Shown in pieces: positions 6,587 to 14,023 of a stretch of 29,557 bases of DNA. How positions within the stretch are numbered: the stretch's first letter is position 1; each line of letters begins with the position of its first letter. The notes under the pieces are model-generated. The model had not been told where the DNA came from, ran no database searches, and worked only from the letters and a program-made list of their open reading frames with translations. Source of the DNA: Lachnospiraceae bacterium UBA3863 (GTDB lineage Bacteria > Bacillota > Clostridia > Lachnospirales > Lachnospiraceae); NCBI GenBank assembly GCA_002392385.1, contig DGGX01000108.1:1-29557 (forward strand), read 5' to 3'. Position numbers and translations under genes: made by a program.

Positions 6587-7105
6587 ATGAGTAAAACTGA
6601 TTACAAAACAATTATCAAAGATAAACGCCTGGAAGCTGGAAAGCTCATGGCTGAGGAGCAAATCGTCAAATGTAACGTAGTTATTCATACAGCAGCTGTG
6701 GCAGCTGGCGCCTCTGGTGCTATCCCTATTCCAGTTGCTGATGCAATACCTATGTCTGCAGCGCAAGTAACAATGGCCGTCGCTCTTGGCAAAATCTTTG
6801 ATCAAAACATTACAGACACGGCGGCAAAAAGCATGTTAGGTGCAGCGGCAGCTACATTTTTGGGAAGAGAACTGTTCAAATTCATACCGATTGTAGGGTG
6901 GATCACATCTGCAGGAATTGCAGCAAGTGTTACTGAAGCTTTAGGATGGACCTTGGCAGTTGATTTTGCCAAGACCTATCGCGCCGAATATGAACGGCGA
7001 AAGAGCGCAGAGGAAGCGGCGAGAGAATATGCTAAGGCTGAATCCTACAAGGAGGCAGCAAAGCATTCAGAAGAAGCGGCAGAGGATTTTGCAGAAGAAG
7101 AATAG
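6587..7105 (+). CDS. DUF697 / GTPase-associated-domain-like protein
   Basis: A 172-residue protein. The central part (about residues 30-125) is Ala/Gly-rich and amphipathic: AAVAAGASGAIPIPVADAIPM, then AKSMLGAAAATFLGRELF, then PIVGWITSAGIAASVTEALGW. This is the pattern of the DUF697 domain usually found at the C-terminus of dynamin-like or YcjF/Era-type GTPases. No GTP-binding motifs (GxxxxGKS/T) are present, so it is a stand-alone version. The C-terminus (130-172) is a charged Ala/Glu/Lys coiled-coil-like tail. A CGGAGG site lies 7-8 nt before ATG 6587. The gene and its upstream 160 nt are AT-rich compared with flanking genes, which suggests acquisition. Role unknown; membrane association is plausible. 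Confidence 0.6.
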   Translation: MSKTDYKTIIKDKRLEAGKLMAEEQIVKCNVVIHTAAVAAGASGAIPIPVADAIPMSAAQVTMAVALGKIFDQNITDTAAKSMLGAAAATFLGRELFKFIPIVGWITSAGIAASVTEALGWTLAVDFAKTYRAEYERRKSAEEAAREYAKAESYKEAAKHSEEAAEDFAEEE

Positions 7106-7257
7106 TTTTTTATTTGAGAGTGGAAACTATCAGGGGAGATCCAGTATATGGTCACAGTGGGCAAAACGCCCAGCGACAATCGGAGCGGCAGCAATAATGC
7201 AGCACTGATCAATAGAATGATGTTTTAACTAGGCGCAGAACAAAGGAGACCTCAAAA
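7106..7257. other. Intergenic stretch with a possible gene fragment
   Basis: After the DUF697-like stop, and in the same frame, an open stretch 7118-7228 reads EWKLSGEIQYMVTVGK then TPSDNRSGSNNAALINRM before TAA. It has no start with a ribosome binding site and no recognised family. It may be the tail of a lost gene, or chance. No promoter was seen. Confidence 0.25.
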
Positions 7258-8094
7258 TGATAGGGCAGTTATATCCTTCTGAGATCACCACCTACACTGG
7301 CCCTCAGACCGGCAAGGAGATCCGGCAGCTCACCAAGTGGGCCTTACGAGAATTATCATCTGTATTTTACGGATAATTCCTTCACGGAAGGTGATAAGGA
7401 GATCTATTTCCTGTCCAACCGGCCCTATGTGGGGACGGAGCGGTTCAATCTGTGCAGGATGGACCTGGAGACGGGGATCATTGAGCAGCTGACGGATGAG
7501 CCGGCGGACATCATGACGGGGAATCATACGAAGTGTCCGGACTCGTTGATCTGTGTCTATATCATCGGGCGGCAGCTGAAGAAGCTGGATACGAGGACCA
7601 GCGAGGTGACGGTGCTCTATGAGGCGCCGGAGGGGGAGCTGCTGTCGTCTCCCTTCATCAGTCCGGATAAGAAGGTGGTGGGGCTCATCTGGACCGAGGA
7701 CCTGGGAAAATACAAGAACGCCGCCAATTATGGCGGTTTTGCTGAGAATATCTATAATGTGAAGAGGTCCTGGGTCACGCTGGTGAACATGGACGGGTCG
7801 GGGAGCCGGACCATCGTGCATGATAGCTGTTGGTGCAATCATTTCCAGTTCTCGCCGACGGATCCCAACGTGGCGCTTTTCTGTCATGAGGGGCCCTGGA
7901 ACCTGGTGAACCAGCGGATGCCGCGGGCAGGGTGCTCAGGACCATTCCCATGCCCTATTATTGTCACCATTATCACGCCAACAATGACAACACGCTTCTG
8001 GTGGGAGACCAGACGGATGACCTGGTCCTGCGACAAGATCCTGTACGCTTCGGACCGGGACGGTGTGTGCAATCTCTATACCATCGCTCTCTGA
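7258..8094 (+). pseudogene. Decayed oligogalacturonate lyase (PL22) gene
   Basis: The family cleaves short unsaturated or saturated galacturonides in pectin breakdown. A ribosome binding site (AAAGGAG) and ATG 7258 begin YPSEITTYTGPQTGKEIRQL, the family N-terminus. A frameshift (net -2 or +1) at about 7338-7346 ends this frame at 7375; translation resumes as PYENYHLYFTDNSF. The middle is intact (FNLCRMDLETGIIEQLTDEP, VALFCHEGPWNLVNQRM). At about 7920-7932 the frame shifts again and roughly 60 residues expected after NQRM are missing, so LRTIPMPYYCHHYHANNDN and TLLVGDQTDDLVL lie in the next frame. A further deletion joins to CDKILYASDRDGVCNLYTIAL, the family C-terminus. About 279 codons remain against a usual 385-390. 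Loss of function is close to certain unless these are assembly errors. Confidence 0.8.
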
Positions 8095-8139
8095 GGCGGG
8101 CCAGGCAGGCGGAAGCTGTAAGGCGGGCCGGACAGGCGG
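8094..8139 (+). repeat. Imperfect 19-nt direct repeat after the PL22 pseudogene
   Basis: AGGCGGGCCAGGCAGGCGG (8094-8112) and AGGCGGGCCGGACAGGCGG (8121-8139) match at 17 of 19 positions. GC-rich, noncoding, overlapping the pseudogene end. Confidence 0.5.
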
Positions 8140-8193
8140 GCAGACACGGTTTTTCCCAGGTCCCGATGAGGATGGCGGGAAGGCGGGCGCATC

Positions 8194-8202
8194 TGTTATA
8201 AT
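8194..8202 (+). promoter_or_regulatory. Extended -10 promoter of the Nif11-like gene
   Basis: TGTTATAAT (8194-8202) is an ideal extended -10. There is no good -35 at 17 nt upstream. The ATG lies 52 nt downstream. Confidence 0.55.
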
Positions 8203-8254
8203 AGTCAGATAAGAAACCGGCAGACCCAGGCAATTATCAGAAAGGAGAATTCCC

Positions 8255-8452
8255 ATGACAACAGTTGAAGAACTCGTGAAACAGTACAAGACTGACCCGG
8301 CACTGCAGCAGGAAGTCGCGGATATCCTGGCGGACGGGAAGATTTCCTTCCAGGAGTTCGTCACGTTTGCGAGGAAGCACAATGTGGACGTGTCTCTGTC
8401 GGACCTTCCGAAGTATACCGCCCTGGCCAAGGAGCTTGGATTTCTGAAGTAA
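8255..8452 (+). CDS. Nif11-like small protein, 65 residues
   Basis: A small soluble helical protein: VEELVKQYKTDPALQQEVAD, then GKISFQEFVTFARKHNVDVS and LSDLPKYTALAKELGF. The arrangement (helix with TDPxLQ, a second helix with ARKHNxDVS, then a short acidic turn) resembles the Nif11 domain found in nitrogen-fixation loci and as leader peptide of lanthipeptide/proteusin precursors. No double-Gly cleavage motif and no Cys/Ser/Thr-rich core follow, and no modification enzyme is nearby, so it is not an evident RiPP precursor. GADGK-like residues superficially recall an EF-hand, but the 12-residue loop is incomplete. It has its own promoter (8194) and an AAAGGAG site 7 nt before ATG. Family assignment is tentative. 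Confidence 0.55.
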   Translation: MTTVEELVKQYKTDPALQQEVADILADGKISFQEFVTFARKHNVDVSLSDLPKYTALAKELGFLK

Positions 8453-8495
8453 GGATCCGCAGGGGGCACGGAGTCTGAGAAAGATGCCCGGGGGA

Positions 8496-8530
8496 TTGAG
8501 AGAAGGGCAGATTGTCTGTTATAATAAGAT
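8496..8530 (+). promoter_or_regulatory. Promoter and candidate operator of the GntR gene
   Basis: -35 TTGAGA (8496-8501), 18-nt spacer, extended -10 TGTTATAAT (8517-8525). A 19-nt sequence at 8512-8530 overlaps the -10 and matches the importer promoter (9349-9367) at 16 of 19 positions, consensus TTGTCTnTnnTAATAAGAT. A second near-palindrome, ATTGTCGATAAT (8543-8554), lies just downstream. Both are candidates for repressor binding. Confidence 0.6.
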
Positions 8531-8574
8531 GACTGCAGACATATTGTCGATAATCATGAGTAGGGATGGCTATT

Positions 8575-9288
8575 ATGATCAAGAATTCAGCAGTACCGCT
8601 ATATCAGCAGCTCGTTGAGTCCGTCAAAGAACAGATCGCATCCGGGGAGCTTCAGGAGAATGACAGGCTTATGACCGAGCAGGAGCTCAGCACGGCCTAT
8701 GGCGTCAGCCGCATAACCGTGCGCAAGGCCATGGAGATCCTCTCTGACGAGGGTATCGTCGTCAGGAGGCAGGGGATCGGAACCTTCGTCGCTTCGAGAA
8801 AACTCAACCGTATCTTCGACAAAAACAATGTCCTGAGTTTCACAGAGACCTGTGAGATGAACGGCAGCAAGGCCTCCGCAGAGCTGGTGTCGCTGGAGCA
8901 GAAGAAGGCTTCTGTCAGCATCGCCGTGCATCTGGGAATCAAGGAGGGAGAGAAGATCATCTGTATCCGGCGGATCCGCAGCTGTGACGGAAGAAAGGTG
9001 GTGCTGGAGGAGAATAATTTCTCCGAGAAATACAGCTATCTCCTGGGGGAGGATCTGAGCGGTTCTCTCTACGCCACTTTGAAGAAACACGGCGCTGTTC
9101 CCGCACATGCCCGCAAGACGGTGGGTATCTGTTTTCCGACCAGGACCGAGCAGGACGCGCTGGAGGTGGCCGAGGGGCAGCCGCTCCTGCTTCACAAGGA
9201 CACTGTCCTGGACGCGGAAGGTAATGTAATCCACTACACCAAGCAGATCATTAATCCGGAGCATTATGAACTGACGATCGTCATTTGA
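8575..9288 (+). CDS. GntR-family (HutC/UTRA) transcriptional regulator of the Amadori locus
   Basis: A 237-residue repressor. The N-terminal winged helix-turn-helix (residues 4-70) has PLYQQLVESVKEQIASGEL, LMTEQELSTAYGVSRITVRK and VVRRQGIGTFVA, typical of GntR. The C-terminal UTRA ligand domain (about 90-237) has IRRIRSCDGRKVVLEENNF and ends VIHYTKQIINPEHYELTIVI, the HutC-subfamily pattern, which usually senses a phosphorylated or modified sugar/amino acid. ATG 8575 is preferred to ATG 8566 because AGGGATGG then has proper spacing. It is transcribed ahead of and in the same direction as the importer. FrlR and FraR, regulators of fructosamine loci, are of this type. The ligand here is probably a fructosamine-6-phosphate, by inference. 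Confidence 0.85.
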   Translation: MIKNSAVPLYQQLVESVKEQIASGELQENDRLMTEQELSTAYGVSRITVRKAMEILSDEGIVVRRQGIGTFVASRKLNRIFDKNNVLSFTETCEMNGSKASAELVSLEQKKASVSIAVHLGIKEGEKIICIRRIRSCDGRKVVLEENNFSEKYSYLLGEDLSGSLYATLKKHGAVPAHARKTVGICFPTRTEQDALEVAEGQPLLLHKDTVLDAEGNVIHYTKQIINPEHYELTIVI

Positions 9289-9348
9289 AATCGCTGCACA
9301 CTATAGCAGATCAGACCAATATATTATGACGATTCAGGGAAAAAATCG

Positions 9349-9377
9349 TTGTCTATCGTAATAAGATATTATATAAT
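9349..9377 (+). promoter_or_regulatory. Importer promoter with candidate GntR operator
   Basis: -35 TTGTCT (9349-9354), 17-nt spacer, -10 TATAAT (9372-9377). The 19-nt motif shared with the GntR promoter (9349-9367) covers the -35 and most of the spacer, a position from which a bound repressor would block polymerase. ATCGT is directly repeated at 9345-9349 and 9355-9359. Confidence 0.65.
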
Positions 9378-9416
9378 GTCTTTGGCACTAATGTTTTTTT
9401 CAACCAAGGAGGGTAT

Positions 9417-10790
9417 ATGAAAAAGATGATCAAACGGTTACTGGCAATTGGGGTTGCCACCGTGATGATGGCATCGCTTGCGGCGTGCGGATCTTCATCG
9501 GGCGGCTCCGCAGATTCCGGCAAGACAGAAGAGGCTGCCGAGCCGGCCGAGCAGGCTGAACAGGCCGAGCAGACCGAGCAGGCTGCCGGCGATGTGAAGA
9601 CCATCAAGTTCTTCCACCGTTTCCCTGATGATCCGGCCAACTCCTTCATCGAGGAGAAGATCGCGGAGTATGAGGCCGCGCATCCGGACATCGACATCGT
9701 TGTCACCAGCGCTCAGAACCAGCCTTTCAAAGAGAAGATCAAGACTGTCGTCGGCACACCTGAAGAGCCCGACATCTACTACAGCTGGGCAGGCGAGTTC
9801 TCCGAGAGATTCATCCGTGAGAACCTGATCCTGGATCTGACCCCTTATCTGGAAGCAGATCCCGCCTGGAAGGACAGCCTGATCCAGTCCCAGATGGTCA
9901 ACTACACCACCGATGACGGCATGGTCTACGGCATTCCTTTCCGTCTGGACGGCAAGGTCTTCGCTTACAACAGAGACATCTTCGAGGAGCTGAATCTGGA
10001 AGTTCCCAAGACCTGGGATGAGTTCATCAAGGTTCTGGACGCCATCAAGGCGGACGGCAGGTACACCCCTCTGGCAGAGGGCAACCAGGATCAGTGGCCC
10101 GGCGCTCACTACATCGGCACCCTGAACCAGATGCTGGTTCCGGACGATGTCAGAGCCAAGGACTTCAATCCCTCTACCGGCGAGTTCACCGATCCCGGCT
10201 ATGTGCAGGCTCTTGATCTGTATCAGCAGCTGGTTCCTTACATGAACATCGGCGTCAACGGCATGACCCATGACATGGCCCGTCAGCTGTTCACCACCGG
10301 CCAGGCCGCCATGTGCTACATCGAGCTGGTCGAGATCACCAACCTCTATCAGGAGACCGAAGGCACCGAGTTCAACTGGGGCATGTTCGTATTCCCTACC
10401 GTTGAAGGCGCCGGCAATCCTAACATCCTGACCGGCGAGCCTGAAGGCTTCGTCGTTTCCGCCAACACCAAGTATCCCGATGAGTGCGTCGAGTTCCTGA
10501 AGTGGTTCCTCGGCCCCGAAGTCGGTGCACAGCAGGCGGAAGTCGTCGGCTGGTTCAACGCCTCCAAGGGTGTTGCTGACAACCTGACCGATGAAGGCCT
10601 GAAAGAGGCTTATGACCTGATCATGAACGCGGAGCAGATGGGCCCCTGGTTTGATGCTTCCCTCTACTCCACCGTCTGTGAGGAGTATCTGCGTCAGATC
10701 TCTGACATCACCAACGGCGATGTCACCTCCGCAGACGCGATGGCCAAGATCCAGAAGACTGCCAAGGAAGCGCAGGATCTGGTCAAGTAA
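9417..10790 (+). CDS. ABC transporter substrate-binding lipoprotein (family 1), fructosamine importer candidate
   Basis: A 457-residue extracellular solute-binding protein. The signal peptide (KKMIKRLLAIGVATVMMASL) ends in lipobox LAAC with Cys24 as lipid anchor. A Glu/Ala/Gln-rich linker with repeated EQA units follows (about 34-58). The mature part has family 1 features: IKFFHRFPDDPANSFIEEKI, DIDIVVTSAQNQPFKEKIK, DIYYSWAGEFSERF, YGIPFRLDGKVFAYNRDIF, and FVVSANTKYPDECVEFLKWF. AAGGAGGG lies 5 nt before ATG. Family 1 members bind oligosaccharides or, as in B. subtilis FrlO, glycated amino acids. Co-localisation with deglycase and kinase genes suggests Amadori compounds as ligand; this is inference. 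It is first of an importer operon with two permeases. Confidence 0.85.
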   Translation: MKKMIKRLLAIGVATVMMASLAACGSSSGGSADSGKTEEAAEPAEQAEQAEQTEQAAGDVKTIKFFHRFPDDPANSFIEEKIAEYEAAHPDIDIVVTSAQNQPFKEKIKTVVGTPEEPDIYYSWAGEFSERFIRENLILDLTPYLEADPAWKDSLIQSQMVNYTTDDGMVYGIPFRLDGKVFAYNRDIFEELNLEVPKTWDEFIKVLDAIKADGRYTPLAEGNQDQWPGAHYIGTLNQMLVPDDVRAKDFNPSTGEFTDPGYVQALDLYQQLVPYMNIGVNGMTHDMARQLFTTGQAAMCYIELVEITNLYQETEGTEFNWGMFVFPTVEGAGNPNILTGEPEGFVVSANTKYPDECVEFLKWFLGPEVGAQQAEVVGWFNASKGVADNLTDEGLKEAYDLIMNAEQMGPWFDASLYSTVCEEYLRQISDITNGDVTSADAMAKIQKTAKEAQDLVK

Positions 10791-10847
10791 TGGCTGCCGC
10801 CAGTCTGTCTGACAACAGAATACGCGGATAACGCAAAGTGAAAGATA

Positions 10848-10884
10848 GCTGCTGCCATGCGATGGTAGATCAAATGGCAGCAGC
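10848..10884 (+). promoter_or_regulatory. Intercistronic hairpin between binding protein and permease genes
   Basis: GCTGCTGCCAT (10848-10858) pairs perfectly with ATGGCAGCAGC (10874-10884), 15-nt loop, followed by ATTCTT, not a true T-tract. In ABC operons such a hairpin commonly protects or partially terminates the binding-protein message, so that binding protein exceeds permease. Confidence 0.65.
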
Positions 10885-10965
10885 ATTCTTCATAAGATGA
10901 TTATAAAATGTTGAATCACGGGCAGTATGCAGATCCATCGCAGATGCCTGAACAGGGGGCTCCTT

Positions 10966-11844
10966 ATGAAGAAGAAAGTCAAGTGGTCTAATTATCTGTA
11001 CATCATACCTGGCCTCTTCATGGTCCTGGCTTTTGTCTACGTACCGATCATCACCAACGTCGTGTACAGTTTCTTCCGTCTTTCGTCTTATTCCTCCAGT
11101 ATGAAGTTCGTCGCGCTGGACAACTACCGGAGGCTCTTTACCAGCGACACCTTCCCTGTCATGATCCGCAATAATATCTATTACTGCGTGATCTCCCTCA
11201 TCGTACAGGTCGGCTTTGGCACCGTGATCGCACTGGTGCTGGAGAGCAAACTTGTCGGCAGGATGAACGCTTTCTACAGAAGCGTCTATTTCATCCCCTC
11301 ACTGATCTCACTTACCGCCGTAGGTCTGATGTTCAACTTCATCTATAACCCTACCGCCGGTATGCTGAACGGATTTTTGAAAGCAATCGGTCAGCCTGGT
11401 CTGCAGCAGATCTGGCTGGGTGACCGCAAACTGGCGATCTTCTGCATCATTGCCATGAGCCAGTGGCAATATACAGGCTACATCGCCATGCTCATGATCG
11501 TCGCCTTCCAGAACGTCTCCATGGACTACATCGAGGCCGCGATCATCGACGGTGCAGGTCCCATCCGCCGTGCCATCAGTATTTATATTCCCCTTGCCAA
11601 GGAGCAGCTCCTCGTGTGCTCCATCATCACCGTGATCGGCGCCTTCAAGCTGTTCACCGAAGTGTACACCACCACGAGCGGCGGCCCCGGCGACGCGTCC
11701 CAGGTGCTCGGCCTCTTCCTGTATCAGAACGCCTTCCTGCATGACGATATGGGTATGGCAGCGGCCACCGGCGTGCTGATCTTCGTGATCACTGTGACGC
11801 TTTCCATCATTCAGCTCCGGATCACCCGTTCCGGTCAGGACTAA
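10966..11844 (+). CDS. ABC transporter permease (MalF/UgpA-like)
   Basis: A 292-residue inner-membrane protein with six predicted spans, starting KWSNYLYIIPGLFMVLAFVY. The EAA loop that docks the ATPase is IEAAIIDGAGPIRRAISIYI (about residues 200-220). I chose ATG 10966 because GGGGG lies 6 nt upstream and the protein then begins MKKKVKWSNYLY, the usual N-terminus; an in-frame ATG at 10927 lacks a ribosome binding site. It is followed 12 nt later by the second permease. Corresponds in position to FrlN/UgpA-type subunits. No ATPase gene is in the window, so a shared MsmX-like ATPase elsewhere is expected. Confidence 0.88.
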   Translation: MKKKVKWSNYLYIIPGLFMVLAFVYVPIITNVVYSFFRLSSYSSSMKFVALDNYRRLFTSDTFPVMIRNNIYYCVISLIVQVGFGTVIALVLESKLVGRMNAFYRSVYFIPSLISLTAVGLMFNFIYNPTAGMLNGFLKAIGQPGLQQIWLGDRKLAIFCIIAMSQWQYTGYIAMLMIVAFQNVSMDYIEAAIIDGAGPIRRAISIYIPLAKEQLLVCSIITVIGAFKLFTEVYTTTSGGPGDASQVLGLFLYQNAFLHDDMGMAAATGVLIFVITVTLSIIQLRITRSGQD

Positions 11845-11856
11845 GGAGGTGCGGAT

Positions 11857-12699
11857 ATGGAAAACAATCACGGCAAAAACAAAAGGATCTTCATGACCAT
11901 CCTGGTGCACCTGTTCCTGATCATCCTGGTCCTGATCATCGTCCTGCCCATGTGCTGGCTCTTCCTGAACTCCTTAAAGACCAATCAGGAAATGTTCCGC
12001 GATTCCATCGCGCTGCCGGCCGTTCCCAGGTTTGAGAACTGGATCAATGCCTGGAACAAGGGACTCTACAATTACTTCCTGAGCTCCCTTATCACCAGCG
12101 CCATGTCCATCGCCGGCATCCTGCTGCTGTCCTCTCTGCTCGCCTACGGCCTGACCAGACTGAACCTTCCCGGAAGCGGGATCTTCTTCATCATCGTTCT
12201 GGGCGGCATGGCCCTGTCCGAGCAGGTGGCCCTGGTTCCCCTTTTCAAGATGATCCAGGCCCTGGGCCTCTACAACACCCGCCTGGCTGTCGTACTGCCC
12301 TACATAGCCTTCCGCATTCCCTTCACCATGTTCCTGCTCAGATCCTACTTCCTGGGTATCCCCAAGGAACTGGAGGAGGCAGCCATCCTGGACGGCGCCA
12401 CCACCCTGCAGATCTTCTACAGGATCGTCCTGCCGATCTCCAGACCCGTGCTCGCCTCCGCAGCCATCGTCAACCTCAACTTCGTCTGGAACGAGTTCCT
12501 GTTCGCCAACATCTTCCTGGAGGACAGAAAACTCATGACCATCCCGCTGGGCCTGATGACCTTCCAGGGCGACCTCAAGTCCGACTACGTCACCATGCTG
12601 GCCGGCATCCTGATCGCCTCCATGCCCATGGTCATCATGTACCTCTGCATGCAGAAACAGTTCGTCAGAGGCCTGACCTCCGGCGCTGTGAAGGGGTGA
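11857..12699 (+). CDS. ABC transporter permease (MalG/UgpE-like)
   Basis: A 280-residue membrane permease with six predicted spans. N-terminal span MTILVHLFLIILVLIIVLPM is followed by WLFLNSLKTNQEMF, the usual start of the MalG-type extracellular loop. The EAA motif is ELEEAAILDGATTLQIFYRI (about residues 168-187). The C-terminus KQFVRGLTSGAVKG is the family ending, which contacts the ATPase. AAGGAGGT sits 7 nt before ATG, and the gap from the first permease is only 12 nt, so the two are co-translated. It forms the importer heterodimer with the preceding permease. A terminator follows at 12737. Confidence 0.9.
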   Translation: MENNHGKNKRIFMTILVHLFLIILVLIIVLPMCWLFLNSLKTNQEMFRDSIALPAVPRFENWINAWNKGLYNYFLSSLITSAMSIAGILLLSSLLAYGLTRLNLPGSGIFFIIVLGGMALSEQVALVPLFKMIQALGLYNTRLAVVLPYIAFRIPFTMFLLRSYFLGIPKELEEAAILDGATTLQIFYRIVLPISRPVLASAAIVNLNFVWNEFLFANIFLEDRKLMTIPLGLMTFQGDLKSDYVTMLAGILIASMPMVIMYLCMQKQFVRGLTSGAVKG

Positions 12700-12736
12700 T
12701 GGGAGAGAAACCATAATTGAATGAAATATAGTCTGG

Positions 12737-12793
12737 TCCGCCGGTCTGGAGGTCGTGGAGGTGTCTCCACAACCATGAGACCGGCGGATTTTG
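12737..12793 (+). terminator. Rho-independent terminator of the importer operon
   Basis: TCCGCCGGTCT (12737-12747) pairs with AGACCGGCGGA (12778-12788), 11 bp; inside the loop GTGGAG-GTGT-CTCCAC forms a second small hairpin. TTTTGATT follows. Confidence 0.75.
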
Positions 12794-12840
12794 ATTCATG
12801 AAACGGAAAACAAGAAAAGGTCGGATCTTGAACAGAAAAT

Positions 12841-12877
12841 AAAACCGCCGCACCAGATGTCATATCTGGTGCGGCGG
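12841..12877 (-). terminator. Rho-independent terminator of the minus-strand deglycase
   Basis: CCGCCGCACCAGAT (12845-12858) pairs perfectly with ATCTGGTGCGGCGG (12864-12877), a 14-bp stem with a 5-nt loop. On the minus strand it is followed by TTTT. It lies 31 nt beyond the deglycase stop. Confidence 0.85.
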
Positions 12878-12907
12878 CCTATCAGGCTGATCAGTGTCTG
12901 ATCCCCA

Positions 12908-13876
12908 TCAATACTCCAGCTTCCACATGTATCTTCTCATGGTGAGAGGGTGGTTGCGGACGAGGGCCAGCTGCTCGGCGTATACGCGGAGGATGCCGGT
13001 GATGAGCATGGGGTTGAAGAACTCGACGACGGACTTGTCGATGATGGAGCTGAGGCCGTAATCCTTGGCGTCAACGACGGTGACCTTGGCGTCGAATCTC
13101 TGCAGGAAGGTGAGGACGCGGCTGTCCATGGGACGGGTCGGGCCGTCGCTCATGAGCAGGAGATAAGGGACATCCTTGTCCACCAGCTCGAAGGGGCCGT
13201 GGAAGAATTCACCGGAGTTGAAGGAACTGGCAGGGATCCACTGCATTTCCATGAGCAGGAACATGGAGAAGGAGTAGGCGCTCATCTGTGCGGCGCCGGA
13301 ACCCAGGACGTAGATGGGGCTCACGTCGGCGTAGCTGTCGGCAAATGCCTTGGCTCTGGGGAGGAGGGTCTGGACGGCGTTTTCGATCAGATCGTAGATC
13401 TTGGTGAAGCCGGCCTGCATGGCATCGTAGTCGGCATAGCCTTCGTAGGTGTTGAGCACTTCGCAGGCAAAAGCGAGGACGTTGCCCATCTTCTCCATCT
13501 TGGCGGCGTAGTTGGCGTAGAAGCCGTGGATGATCTGGTACTCGGAGTTGGCGGCCAGCTTGGAATTGGGGTCGATGGTGACGCTGACGACGGTGGCGCC
13601 GAGGTCCATTGCCTTCTTGGAGGCGGCCACGGTCTCCGGTGTGGAGCCGCTCAGGGAGCAGGTCACAACGATGGCTGTCTCGTCGCAGGAAGCAGGGGTG
13701 GAGTAGTTGAACTCATTGGCGGTGTGGATGCTGGAGCGAAGGGTCTTCGCGTTGCGATCCATGAAATATTTGGCCGGGAACAGTTCCGACATGGAAGCGC
13801 CGCAGCCGACAAAAAGAAGTGACTTGATCTCGGGTTTCTTGGATTTGATATCAGCAACGATTTCTTTTACATTCAT
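12908..13876 (-). CDS. SIS-domain fructosamine-6-phosphate deglycase (FrlB/FraB-like), paralogue 1
   Basis: A 322-residue tandem-SIS sugar isomerase. Domain 1 opens with LLFVGCGASMSELFPAKYF and has VVTCSLSGSTPETVAASKKA, the phosphosugar-binding Ser/Thr loop. Domain 2 has IYVLGSGAAQMSAYSFSMFL and the diagnostic GEFFHGPFE. The C-terminus NHPLTMRRYMWKLEY matches the RRY...EY ending of the FrlB-type branch, rather than GlmS or AgaS. The reaction splits a phosphorylated Amadori compound into glucose-6-phosphate and the free amino acid. The start is ATG 13876, preceded by AAGGAGG; the frame extends upstream to 13933 but over the promoter. It is divergent from the kinase gene, which shares the 147-nt gap. 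Exact amino acid specificity cannot be read. Confidence 0.83.
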   Translation of the reverse strand: MNVKEIVADIKSKKPEIKSLLFVGCGASMSELFPAKYFMDRNAKTLRSSIHTANEFNYSTPASCDETAIVVTCSLSGSTPETVAASKKAMDLGATVVSVTIDPNSKLAANSEYQIIHGFYANYAAKMEKMGNVLAFACEVLNTYEGYADYDAMQAGFTKIYDLIENAVQTLLPRAKAFADSYADVSPIYVLGSGAAQMSAYSFSMFLLMEMQWIPASSFNSGEFFHGPFELVDKDVPYLLLMSDGPTRPMDSRVLTFLQRFDAKVTVVDAKDYGLSSIIDKSVVEFFNPMLITGILRVYAEQLALVRNHPLTMRRYMWKLEY

Positions 13877-13904
13877 GGGAATGAACCTCCTTCTATGATA
13901 ATAC

Positions 13905-13933
13905 ATCATATAACAATATATAGTTGATGTCAA
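13905..13933 (-). promoter_or_regulatory. Promoter of the minus-strand deglycase
   Basis: On the minus strand: -35 TTGACA (13928-13933), 17-nt spacer, -10 TATGAT (13905-13910). A close match to the sigma-A consensus. The 19-nt motif found at the GntR and importer promoters is not evident here. Confidence 0.7.
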
Positions 13934-13972
13934 TTTCTTAACAGAAATAGTTTCCCATGGAAGTCATGATGA

Positions 13973-13981
13973 TGTTATAAT
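13973..13981 (+). promoter_or_regulatory. Extended -10 promoter of the kinase operon
   Basis: TGTTATAAT (13973-13981) is 42 nt upstream of the kinase ATG. No good -35 is present at the expected position, consistent with an extended -10 promoter. Confidence 0.6.
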
Positions 13982-14023
13982 ACAAATGCGGCGCAAATAT
14001 GAGTGACAGGAGGGGCGTATTAT

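Noticed and set aside
8255..8452. EF-hand calcium-binding protein (ADGKISFQEF)
   Set aside because: The loop lacks the 12-residue pattern of acidic ligands; only the end of the motif is mimicked.
8255..8452. RiPP precursor peptide gene
   Set aside because: No cleavage motif, no modifiable core, and no lanthipeptide or other modification enzyme in the window.
13877..14023. A third copy of the TTGTCTnTnnTAATAAGAT motif in the deglycase/kinase divergent region
   Set aside because: Only short AT-rich resemblance (GATAATACATCAT, GATGTTATAAT) was found; not a convincing match.
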